A stretch of 64,000 nt of DNA from an uncultured Eubacteriales bacterium (GTDB taxonomy: Bacteria > Bacillota > Clostridia > Oscillospirales > Oscillospiraceae). Location of the stretch: assembly GCA_900555735.1 (NCBI GenBank), contig USMI01000001.1, forward strand, positions 1 to 64,000. Direction: 5' to 3'. Of the stretch, positions 50,649 to 58,223 are shown piece after piece; positions within the stretch are counted from its first letter, which is position 1, and each line of letters begins with the position of its first letter. The position numbers and the translations under genes were made by a program. Under the pieces are notes generated by a model. It had not been told where the DNA came from. It made no database searches and saw only the letters and a list, made by a program, of their open reading frames with translations.

Positions 50649-51905
50649 TTGTCAACCACAACTTGTATCATCATTATGGCGGTATGTCTGATGCTTTCCG
50701 CCTATTTCTCGGCCACGGAGACGGCCTTCTCCTCCGCCAATACCACCCGATTGCGGACGCTGGCGGAAAAGGGCAGCAGCAACGCCGCGCTGGCACTGAA
50801 GCTCTTGGAGCAGTATGACCGCCTGCTGTCCACTATTCTTATTGGCAACAACATCGTCAACATCGCCACCGCCTCCATCGGCACGGTGCTGTTTGTCCGG
50901 CACTACGGCGACGCGGGCGCCACCATCTCCACCGTGGTAGTAACGGTGGTGGTGCTGATCTTCGGTGAGATCTCTCCCAAGAGTATTGCCAAGGACTGCG
51001 CAGAAAAATGCGCCATGCTGTCCGCACCCATTTTGCGGGTGCTGATCTGGATATTGATGCCCCTGAACCTGCTGTTCTTCCTGTGGAAAAAGCTGCTGGC
51101 CAAGGTGTTCCGTCTCAGCGGCGAGAGCAAAATGTCGCAGGAGGAGCTGCTGATGCTGGTGGACGAGGTGCAGCAGGACGGCAGCATCGACCGGGACGAG
51201 GGCGAGCTGCTGAAAAACGCCATCGGCTTTTCCGAGCAGGAGGCGCAGGACATCCTCATTCACCGGGTGGATCTGGCGGCCCTGCCTGTCACCGCCAGCA
51301 AGGAGGAGGTGGCAGCCCTGTTCACCCAAACCAAATACTCCCGCCTGCTGATCTATCAGGATTCCATCGACCACATTCTGGGCACCGTCCATCAGAAGGA
51401 CTTCTATGTGGGCTGCGGCGTGACGGATCAGCCCCTGTCCGCCATCATCTCTCCGCCGGTGTTCGCGCTGGAGAACGAGCCTATCCGTCTGCTGCTGAAA
51501 AAGCTCCAGCAGGCCAAGACCCATGTGGCCGTGGTGGTGGACGAATACGGCGGCACCTGCGGCATCGTCACCATGGAGGACATTCTGGAGGAGCTGGTGG
51601 GCGAGATCTGGGACGAGCACGACGAGGAGGAGGTATTCCTCCGGAAGATCGCGCCGGACACCTATACCATGGACGCGGGCATGGACTTTGACGACTTTGC
51701 GGAGTTCTTCCGGCTCAAGACCGATTCCGAGATGGTGTCCGTCAGCGGCTGGGTCATGGAGCAGTTCGGCCGCGTGCCAGCGGCAGGCGATTCCTTTACC
51801 TTTGACGATCTGTCCGTACAGGTCACAAGGGTGGAAAACCACCGCATTGAGGAGATCCAAGTGACGAAGCACGATACCGCTGAAACCTCTGACGATCACA
51901 ATTGA
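50649..51905 (+). CDS. CNNM/CBS-pair hemolysin-family membrane protein
   Basis: 418 residues starting with TTG at 50649; AAAGGAG sits 9 nt upstream, and no ATG lies nearer. The DUF21/CNNM membrane domain (about 1-190, four segments, [23 protein letters not shown]) is followed by a CBS pair (about 205-330, [37 protein letters not shown]) and a C-terminal CorC_HlyC domain ([13 protein letters not shown]...). Family members export or regulate Mg2+ (and related ions). The leader of about 190 nt has a possible small ORF. Confidence 0.9.
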   Translation: MSTTTCIIIMAVCLMLSAYFSATETAFSSANTTRLRTLAEKGSSNAALALKLLEQYDRLLSTILIGNNIVNIATASIGTVLFVRHYGDAGATISTVVVTVVVLIFGEISPKSIAKDCAEKCAMLSAPILRVLIWILMPLNLLFFLWKKLLAKVFRLSGESKMSQEELLMLVDEVQQDGSIDRDEGELLKNAIGFSEQEAQDILIHRVDLAALPVTASKEEVAALFTQTKYSRLLIYQDSIDHILGTVHQKDFYVGCGVTDQPLSAIISPPVFALENEPIRLLLKKLQQAKTHVAVVVDEYGGTCGIVTMEDILEELVGEIWDEHDEEEVFLRKIAPDTYTMDAGMDFDDFAEFFRLKTDSEMVSVSGWVMEQFGRVPAAGDSFTFDDLSVQVTRVENHRIEEIQVTKHDTAETSDDHN

Positions 51906-51908
51906 ACG

Positions 51909-51944
51909 AACAGGGCCTGCATGCGGCTGCATGCAGGCCCTGTT
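51909..51944. terminator. Bidirectional terminator between CNNM and MATE genes
   Basis: Perfect 16-bp stem AACAGGGCCTGCATGC with loop GGCT; T's only weakly follow. Confidence 0.7.
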
Positions 51945-51955
51945 ATGCTTTTATC

Positions 51956-53272
51956 TTACAGGCGCTTTGTATATTTCCGGATAGCCAACGCGGTATAGAC
52001 CGCCGTCAGCAGCTCCGTCACCGGCATGGCAAACCACAGGGAGTCCGGCCCGGCCAGCTGCGGCAGCAGCAGGATCAGCACGCCGCTGATGACCAGTCCC
52101 CGCGCCACGGAGACGATAAACGCCGCCCGGGGCTGCATGATGGACTGAAAATAATAGGTGGAAAATATGTTGAAAGGCAGCAGCAGGAACGACAACGCAT
52201 AGGCCCTGATAATGGCTGGGGCGATGGTCAGGATCTCCGGCGTGGGGCTCATGAACACCCGGATATACAGGTTGGGCGCGGCAAAGCTGAGTGCCGTCCA
52301 GAACAGTGCGAAGGCCGCCGTGGTATACAGGGCCAGACGCAGCGTCTCCCGGATGCGGCTCCCCTTCCCCGCACCGTAGTTGGTGGAGATGATGGGCTGC
52401 GCCGCCTGTCCCACGCTGTACGCGCAGCATTGCACGAAGGTGCTGACATTGATGATGGGACCGTACACTGCCAGTGCGCTGCCGCCCAGATACCGCATGA
52501 TCTGCCGGTTGAACAGCACCGTCAGGATGCCCATAGCCACGTCGATGAAGAAGGAAGAGAAGCCCGATACCGTGATCTCCCACAGCTTGCGGGGCAGACG
52601 CTCCACCCGCACCAGACGCAGGGTGTTCCGGCGGCGCAGGAAGTGGGACAGCAGCACCAGCAGCGACACAACGGAGCCGATGGCCGTGGCAAGGCCCGCG
52701 CCATAGATGCCCATATCGCAGGGAAACACAAAGAAACAGTCGCCGAATATGTTGAAGATACCGCCGGACAGCACGCCCAGCGTGGCAAGGCCGGGATCGC
52801 CGTCGTTCCGCAGGAAGGCCGCCAGCATCTGGTTAAACAGGAAGATGGGGAACACATACTTGATGGGCCGCAGATACCGCTGGGCCAGCGCCAGCAGGGA
52901 CTCATCCGCGCCGAAGAAGGTCAGCAGCGGCCTTTCAAAGAACAGCAGCCCCAGCCACACCAGCACCGCCAGCAGCACGGAGCCAATCACGGCGGCGGAG
53001 AAATACTGATTCTCGCTGCCGTCGCCGCTGCTGCTGCCGCGGCGGGCGCTGAAGATCACGCTGCCGCCGATGCCGGTCAGCAATCCAAGGCTGTAAATGA
53101 CGTTCCACACCGGAGCCACCACCGCCAGCGCCGCCGTACCGTCAGGACCCTGATACTGGCCCACCATGGCCATGTCCACCATGCCGTAAATGCTGGAGAT
53201 CAGCGCGCTGCCAAAGGCCGCCGACAGATATTTGAAGTACAGGGGCCTGATCCTGCCGTTGAGAAGATCCAT
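51956..53272 (-). CDS. MATE-family efflux transporter (second)
   Basis: 438 residues, twelve predicted helices. Opening PLYFKYLSAAFGSALISSIYGMVDMAMVGQYQG and the second-half NVSTFVQCCAYSVGQAAQPIIS are typical MATE. AAAGGAG precedes the ATG. It is not closely similar to the MATE gene at 18790. A terminator-like hairpin (53308-53350) lies in its upstream leader after a consensus promoter, so it may be under attenuation; alternatively the hairpin ends the cupin transcript. Substrate unknown. Confidence 0.9.
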   Translation of the reverse strand: MDLLNGRIRPLYFKYLSAAFGSALISSIYGMVDMAMVGQYQGPDGTAALAVVAPVWNVIYSLGLLTGIGGSVIFSARRGSSSGDGSENQYFSAAVIGSVLLAVLVWLGLLFFERPLLTFFGADESLLALAQRYLRPIKYVFPIFLFNQMLAAFLRNDGDPGLATLGVLSGGIFNIFGDCFFVFPCDMGIYGAGLATAIGSVVSLLVLLSHFLRRRNTLRLVRVERLPRKLWEITVSGFSSFFIDVAMGILTVLFNRQIMRYLGGSALAVYGPIINVSTFVQCCAYSVGQAAQPIISTNYGAGKGSRIRETLRLALYTTAAFALFWTALSFAAPNLYIRVFMSPTPEILTIAPAIIRAYALSFLLLPFNIFSTYYFQSIMQPRAAFIVSVARGLVISGVLILLLPQLAGPDSLWFAMPVTELLTAVYTALAIRKYTKRL

Positions 53273-53307
53273 ACGCTTTCACGCTCCTTTTTCATCTATA
53301 CGCAAAA

Positions 53308-53350
53308 AGCCGGATAAGGACAGGCATCTCAGCCTGCGCCTTATCCGGCT
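53308..53350 (-). terminator. Terminator/attenuator upstream of MATE gene
   Basis: AGCCGGATAAGG / CCTTATCCGGCT outer stem with inner CAGGC/GCCTG; on the minus strand it is followed by TTTTTGCG. It stands about 95 nt after the cupin stop and about 35 nt before the MATE start. Confidence 0.72.
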
Positions 53351-53392
53351 GCCGTTTCTCTGAACGACCCGCCCTCCGAGCGATTAAGCGGT

Positions 53393-53421
53393 ATGGTAGC
53401 ATATGCCCTGGGAAATGTCAA
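53393..53421 (-). promoter_or_regulatory. Promoter between cupin and MATE genes
   Basis: Minus strand TTGACA (53416-53421), 17-nt spacer, TACCAT (53393-53398), upstream of the terminator-like hairpin. Confidence 0.55.
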
Positions 53422-53443
53422 GGGGCAGTTTTCTCCGACGCCC

Positions 53444-53875
53444 TTACAGCTTGGTGTACTCCTCGTCCGTGACCGGCTCGCACCATTTGTTGCTGCAATT
53501 CTCGCCGGGCACCTCTACGGCGATGTGGCTGAACCAGCTGTCCTTTTTCGCGCCGTGCCAGTGCTTCACTCCGGCGGGGATCATCACCACGCTGCCCTCA
53601 TGCAGGCTGACGGCGGGCTTGCCAAACTCCTGATACCAGCCCTCTCCGGCGGTACACAGCAGCAGCTGGCCGCCGCCCTTGTCCGCATGATGGATATGCC
53701 AGTTGTTGCGGCAGCCCGGCTCAAAGGTCACGTTGGCGGCAAACAGTCCACCCTTCGGGTCGGTCAGCGGATGCAAAAAGGAATCCCCGACAAAGTATTG
53801 GGCAAAGGCGGTGTTGGCGCTGCCGGTGCCGAACATGTTGGCTTTTTCAAACGCTTCTTTGTTTTCGTACTTCAT
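53444..53875 (-). CDS. Cupin-domain protein
   Basis: 143 residues from MKYENKEAFEKANMFG; AAGGAGG before ATG at 53875. Metal-binding cupin motifs NNWHIHHADKGGGQLLLCTAGEGWYQEFG and PAGVKHWHGAKKDSWFSHIAVEVPG are both present. This form is often annotated as a carboxymuconolactone-decarboxylase-associated cupin; the true role is unknown. It begins 53 nt after the ygiQ stop, so it may be the last gene of that operon. Confidence 0.84.
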   Translation of the reverse strand: MKYENKEAFEKANMFGTGSANTAFAQYFVGDSFLHPLTDPKGGLFAANVTFEPGCRNNWHIHHADKGGGQLLLCTAGEGWYQEFGKPAVSLHEGSVVMIPAGVKHWHGAKKDSWFSHIAVEVPGENCSNKWCEPVTDEEYTKL

Positions 53876-53928
53876 GATAAAACCTCCTTCGACCAAATGA
53901 CATGACAGCTGTGGACGCTGTTCCTCTG

Positions 53929-55938
53929 TCATCGTTTGCTTCCGTCCTTTCTGCCACCATCCGCCTTTTTCGCCCGCTGCTTGGCAAAGGCGGCCTTTTT
54001 CTTGGGGGACATCTTCCCCTTCTGACCGTCGGCGCGGCGGCCGCGATGGACGGTGCCCTCCGGCTTGGGCGGACGGCCGTCCTTTTTCTTCTTGGGCGGC
54101 TGCTGCCGCTCCTCCGGCTTCAGGCCGAAGTACTTCTCCCCCTTCACCGGGCGGATGAGGCAGTCCGGCGTAAAGCCGATGAGGTCGGTGCGCTCCGTTT
54201 TCTCCAGCGCCTCGATCACCAGCGAGCGCTTGTCGCCCCGGCCCCACTGCAGCAGCGCCCGTTGCAGCGCCTTGTCGTGGGGATCACGGGCCACATACAC
54301 CGGCTTCATGGTGCGGGGATCGATGCCGGTATAGTACATGCAGGTGGACATGGTACCCGGCGTGGGATAGAAGTCCTGCACCTGCTCCGGCTGATGGCCG
54401 GTGCGCTTGAGGAACACCGCCAGCTCCACCGCGTCGTTCAGCGTGCAGCCGGGGTGAGAGGACATGAGATACGGCACCAGATACTGCTCCCGCCCGTCGA
54501 ACTCGTTCAGCTTCTGATACTGCCGCCAGAACTTCAAAAACACGTCGAAATGGGGCTTGCCCATATAGTCCAGCACGCTGCTGACGCAGTGCTCCGGCGC
54601 CACCTTCAGCTGACCGCTGACGTGATAGTCCACCAGCTCCTTGAAGAAGTCCTTGTTCTTGTCCTGCAGCATGTAGTCATACCGCACGCCGCTGCGGACG
54701 AAGACCTTCTTGATACCGGGGATCTTCCGCATCCGCTGCAAAAGCTCCGTATACTCGCTATGGTCGGCGTCCAGATTCTTGCAGGGCTCCGGAGCCAGAC
54801 AGGATTTGCCCTTGCACATGCCGTGCTCCTTCTGCTGGCGGCAGGAGGTATGGCGGAAGTTGGCGCTGGGACCGCCCACATCGTGGATATAACCCTTGAA
54901 TCTGGGGTCATGGGTCAGCAGCTCCGCCTCCGCAAGCACCGACTCGATGCTGCGGGAGGTGACCATCCGTCCCTGATGGAAGGCCAGCGCGCAGAAGTTG
55001 CACCCGCCGAAGCAGCCCCGGTTGTGGCAGATGGAGAACCGCACCTCCTCGATGGCGGGGATGCCCTCGGTGTACATGGGATGCACCTCGCGGGTAAAGG
55101 GCAGGTCATAGAGCCTGTCCAGTGCCTGCCGGTTCAGGGGACGCTGGGGCGGATTCACCAGCAGCCAGCGGCCCTGACACTGCTGCAATATCGCCTTGCC
55201 CCGGATGGGGTCATGCTCGTCATACTGCACCTTGGTGGCCTGGGCATAGGCGGTCTTGTCGTCCCGCACCTCCTCGAAGGAGGGACACGTCACCTCGTGA
55301 TACCGACACACCGTCGGGTCGGTGACGATGCAGGCGGTGCCGCGGACATCGGTGATGTCGCCCACCGGCGTTTTCGCCGCCAGACGGCGGGCGATCTCCA
55401 CCGTAGCGCTCTCGCCCATGCCGTACACCAGCAGGTCGGCGGGCGCGTCAAACAGGATGGGACGGCGCACCTTGTCGTCCCAGTAGTCATAGTGGGCAAA
55501 CCGCCGCAGCGACGCCTCCAGCCCGCCGATGACGATGGGCGTGTCGGGGAAGGCTTCCCTTGCCCGGTTGGCGTACACGATGGTGGGCCGGTCGGGCCGG
55601 AAGCCCAGCTTGCCGCCGGGACTGTATAAGTCCTGCGTCCGCCGCCGCTTGGCCACCGTATAGTGTGCCACCATGGAGTCCAGATTGCCGCCGCCGATCA
55701 GCACGCCGTACCGGGGCTTGCCCATGGCACGGAAGGCCCCGGCGTCGTGCCAGTCCGGCTGGGCCAGCACCGCCACGCGGTAGCCCTCACCCTCCAGCAG
55801 CCGGGCGATGATGGCGCTGCCGAAGCTGGGATGGTCGATATAGCCGTCCGCCGTCACCACCAGAAAGTCATAGTAGTACCAGCCCCGGTCGATCATCTCG
55901 TCCCGGCTCACCGGCAAAAATTCCGTTCCCTTTACCAT
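53929..55938 (-). CDS. ygiQ: YgiQ-family radical SAM protein
   Basis: 669 residues, the family's usual length. N-terminal B12-binding-like region with DFLVVTADGYIDHPSFG, IGGLEASLRRFAHYDYW, then radical SAM motif CxxxCxxC in GCFGGCNFCA (about residue 313) and the 4Fe-4S-flanking HTSCRQQKEHGMCKGKSCLAPEPC. The last 60 residues are Lys/Arg-rich and unstructured. The reaction is not known for the family. Overlaps the phosphatase/GNAT gene by 7 nt, so the two are coupled. Confidence 0.93.
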   Translation of the reverse strand: MVKGTEFLPVSRDEMIDRGWYYYDFLVVTADGYIDHPSFGSAIIARLLEGEGYRVAVLAQPDWHDAGAFRAMGKPRYGVLIGGGNLDSMVAHYTVAKRRRTQDLYSPGGKLGFRPDRPTIVYANRAREAFPDTPIVIGGLEASLRRFAHYDYWDDKVRRPILFDAPADLLVYGMGESATVEIARRLAAKTPVGDITDVRGTACIVTDPTVCRYHEVTCPSFEEVRDDKTAYAQATKVQYDEHDPIRGKAILQQCQGRWLLVNPPQRPLNRQALDRLYDLPFTREVHPMYTEGIPAIEEVRFSICHNRGCFGGCNFCALAFHQGRMVTSRSIESVLAEAELLTHDPRFKGYIHDVGGPSANFRHTSCRQQKEHGMCKGKSCLAPEPCKNLDADHSEYTELLQRMRKIPGIKKVFVRSGVRYDYMLQDKNKDFFKELVDYHVSGQLKVAPEHCVSSVLDYMGKPHFDVFLKFWRQYQKLNEFDGREQYLVPYLMSSHPGCTLNDAVELAVFLKRTGHQPEQVQDFYPTPGTMSTCMYYTGIDPRTMKPVYVARDPHDKALQRALLQWGRGDKRSLVIEALEKTERTDLIGFTPDCLIRPVKGEKYFGLKPEERQQPPKKKKDGRPPKPEGTVHRGRRADGQKGKMSPKKKAAFAKQRAKKADGGRKDGSKR

Positions 55939-56969
55939 ACGATCTCCCGCGGCTCATAGCCGATATATTTCTCCATCACGTCGCCCTCCAGCGGATAGAA
56001 GCCGTAATGGGCGAAAAAGCCTCTCGTTTGCTCATCCACGCACCGCAGCCGCAGCCGGTCGATGCCCCGCTCCCGATAGAACTGCACCGCCTGCCCCAGC
56101 GGCGGGATGCCGTAGTTACGGCCCCGCATGGTGGGCTCCAGATAGTAATAGCCGATCCAGCCCGCGTCGCCGGCCTTGTCCGGCAGCAGCGTCACCGCGC
56201 CCACCGGCTCATTCTCGAACCACACAGCGATGCGCTTGCCCTCCGCCGGAACGCCGAAGCGCGCCGCCGTGGCCTCGTCCATGTCCTTATAGTACTGGCC
56301 GCCGCTCATCATCCGCTTGTCCCGCCACCACGTCTGCTTGGCAAAGGTGGAAAGCCCCGCCTCCACCTGATGGCTGTTGTCGTTCATATAGACCACCCGG
56401 ATGTCGTCGCCGTCGATCTCCAGCAGCGACACGGCAGTGTTGTCGCCGTGGGGCGTTTCGCCCACCTCGGAAAGAGGCAGGCCGTTCAGGGTCCCCAGCA
56501 CCATCCGCATGGCGGCGCCGTGGCTGAACACGGCGATGGTCTTGCCGTCGTTCTCCGCCGCCACCCGCTTCAGGGCGGGGATATAGCGGTCCAGCACCTG
56601 CTGCGCCGTCTCGCTGCCCTCCACATGGAACTTGTCCAGCTGGCGGTTGAAGTAAAACATCTGCTCCTCATAGGCGGTGTTCAGCTCCTGCCACGGGCGC
56701 CCCTCCCAGCAGCCCATGTGGATCTCCCGAAAGGCGGGCTCCAAGTGAAGCTCCAGCCCCTTGGGCTCGTACACCGCGCGGGCGGTGGTGCGGGCCCGGA
56801 ACAGGTCGCTGCTGTATACCGCGTCGATAGGAACATCATCAAACCGCTTTTTCAGCACATGGAGCTGCTGATAGCCCCGGTCGGTGATCAGGCCGTTATA
56901 CTGGCCGTGGGCGATGCGGTAGAGGTTGCCCTCCGCTTCTGCATGGCGCACAAGATAAACCGTTGTCAC
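55932..56969 (-). CDS. Histidine phosphatase-GNAT fusion protein
   Basis: 345 residues from GTG at 56969 (VTTVYLVRHAEAEGN), overlapping the previous stop (GTGA). Residues 1-200 are a phosphoglycerate-mutase-like histidine phosphatase: RHAEAEGN (catalytic His), YSSDLFRARTTA, FREIHMGCWEG, FSHGAAMRMVLG. Residues 200-345 look like an acetyltransferase (GNAT) domain: AVWFENEPVGAVTLLPD, YYLEPTMRGRNYGIPPLGQA, RLRCVDEQTRGFFAHYGFYP. Acetyl-CoA loop is partly degenerate (RGRNYGIPPLG). The joint function is unknown; it may process a phosphorylated or acylated small molecule. Confidence 0.82.
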   Translation of the reverse strand: MTTVYLVRHAEAEGNLYRIAHGQYNGLITDRGYQQLHVLKKRFDDVPIDAVYSSDLFRARTTARAVYEPKGLELHLEPAFREIHMGCWEGRPWQELNTAYEEQMFYFNRQLDKFHVEGSETAQQVLDRYIPALKRVAAENDGKTIAVFSHGAAMRMVLGTLNGLPLSEVGETPHGDNTAVSLLEIDGDDIRVVYMNDNSHQVEAGLSTFAKQTWWRDKRMMSGGQYYKDMDEATAARFGVPAEGKRIAVWFENEPVGAVTLLPDKAGDAGWIGYYYLEPTMRGRNYGIPPLGQAVQFYRERGIDRLRLRCVDEQTRGFFAHYGFYPLEGDVMEKYIGYEPREIVW

Positions 56970-57721
56970 AGCACCGTCACCCACGCTTTCATTTCCTTGA
57001 CGGCGGCATCCACATCGCCGCCGTATTGCAGGGTGTAATCCACCACCATAGCACCGTGGCCCAGATCGTCAAAGGCGGGGATGGCGTTCTGTCCGTCGCA
57101 GCCCGGCAGCAGCAGGAAGGCGTCACCGGCGCGCTTACGCACCTCCTTGACGTCCAGACTGTATCCGGTCTCCACCACCAGCGCCGCGCCCTTCCGGGCC
57201 ATCTGCTGGGCCATTGCCGCGTACAGGGGACGGTCGCCGGCAATGAGGTTCTGCACCTCGCTGGAGCTTCCGTTGGCGGTACGCACCACGGCAAAAATGG
57301 CCTTGTCCGTATCCTGCGGTACACAGTCACCGCCCACATATGGCATCACCGTCAGGCCGTCGCCCGCCATGGGGCCGCCCAGCCACAGCTCCGGCCGGGT
57401 GGTGCGGCAGTCCACGATGGCGTACAGTCCGCGTGCCGACGCCGCGCCGGTGAGATTGCTCAGCACGTCCGCGCCCATCATGCCGTAGCGCAGATAGTGC
57501 TCGGCGCTGATGACCACGGCGGGCAGCTTGCCCTGCGCCGCGTCCATGGCCTGACATGCGTGGAACCGCAGCGCCTCGGCATTGGCCATCATGCCGGGGC
57601 CGAACATTTCTTCAAAATTCTTCACGATCTTGGGAGAGACCTTTTCGATCTCCGGGGCAAGGCCCAGCGCCACGGGGGTCTTGCGCTCCCGGATGGCGGC
57701 CTGTAATCTCTCAATAGACAT
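56966..57721 (-). CDS. OMP-decarboxylase-like protein with altered catalytic motif
   Basis: 251 residues from MSIERLQAAIRERKTPVALGLAPE. Alignable with group-2 orotidine-5'-phosphate decarboxylase (PyrF): DGLTVMPYVGGDCV matches the family's DAVTVNPYLGGDSL, and IFAVVRTANGSSSEVQNL matches LVRTSNPSS. But the catalytic D-x-K-x-x-D is D-C-R-T-T-R (IVDCRTTRPELW), so Lys and the second Asp are lost. It may not decarboxylate OMP. AAAGGAG precedes ATG. First gene of a four-gene unit with the phosphatase/GNAT fusion, ygiQ and cupin. Confidence 0.75.
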   Translation of the reverse strand: MSIERLQAAIRERKTPVALGLAPEIEKVSPKIVKNFEEMFGPGMMANAEALRFHACQAMDAAQGKLPAVVISAEHYLRYGMMGADVLSNLTGAASARGLYAIVDCRTTRPELWLGGPMAGDGLTVMPYVGGDCVPQDTDKAIFAVVRTANGSSSEVQNLIAGDRPLYAAMAQQMARKGAALVVETGYSLDVKEVRKRAGDAFLLLPGCDGQNAIPAFDDLGHGAMVVDYTLQYGGDVDAAVKEMKAWVTVL

Positions 57722-57761
57722 GGCTGTCTCCTTTGTTTCATAAAATTTTTCATTACCGATC

Positions 57762-57790
57762 ATTGTACCATTTTGCGCTTGTTTTGGCAA
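57762..57790 (-). promoter_or_regulatory. Promoter of the OMP-decarboxylase-like operon
   Basis: Minus strand TTGCCA (57785-57790), 17-nt spacer, TACAAT (57762-57767). Confidence 0.7.
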
Positions 57791-57861
57791 GTAATGCCCC
57801 GTGTTTTTCGCCGCTTTCCGGGACAAACTGACAGCAGCCAATGAAAAGGAGTGGATCAATC

Positions 57862-58032
57862 ATGAAAATTGCCGCATTTGTCAGCGGTCTTTGTCTCGGC
57901 ATGGTGACCGGCGCCACGGTGGATCGCATGTCCTCCGACCGGAAGGCCCGCCGCGCCGTCAGCCGCACCATGGAGCGCATGGGCAAGGCCATGGACAGCG
58001 CCTTTGAGGACGTCAAAAGCTGTCTGCACTGA
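57862..58032 (+). CDS. Small YtxH-like membrane-anchored protein
   Basis: 56 residues from MKIAAFVSGLCLGMVTGATVD; AAAAGGAG 11 nt upstream. One N-terminal glycine-rich membrane helix, then a basic, amphipathic helix (DRKARRAVSRTMERMGKAMDSAF). It resembles small YtxH-type proteins; role unknown. It has its own terminator. It looks somewhat like the FezA-type protein at 28042 in layout, but lacks that protein's tail. Confidence 0.65.
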   Translation: MKIAAFVSGLCLGMVTGATVDRMSSDRKARRAVSRTMERMGKAMDSAFEDVKSCLH

Positions 58033-58037
58033 ATCGG

Positions 58038-58072
58038 GATGTCCCGCAGAGGTATCTGCGGGACATCTTTCT
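58038..58072 (+). terminator. Terminator of small membrane protein gene
   Basis: GATGTCCCGCAGA-ggta-TCTGCGGGACATC then TTTCT. Confidence 0.78.
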
Positions 58073-58167
58073 ATAATTGTGTTGAATACTTCTCTAACGC
58101 GCTCAAATATACAGCAGACTTTGTCAAAAAAGTGTGAAAACATGTGGATTTTTCCGTAAGGCTTCTG

Positions 58168-58173
58168 TATAAT
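58168..58173 (+). promoter_or_regulatory. -10 of YhgE/Pip operon
   Basis: TGTATAAT with TATAAT at 58168-58173, 50 nt before the first start codon; -35 weak. Confidence 0.5.
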
Positions 58174-58223
58174 GTAAACTTGTAGTATTATTACTATCGC
58201 CCTATGGGGCTTTGGGAGGAACT

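Noticed and set aside
53308..53350. String resembling the GGCTGAGA core of a TPP riboswitch in the MATE leader
   Set aside because: The string is part of the terminator stem; the other conserved TPP blocks are absent, and the downstream gene is a MATE pump.
57862..58032. A second fezA
   Set aside because: It shares only the general layout (one Gly-rich helix and a basic helix); no ATPase gene is near and the tail differs.
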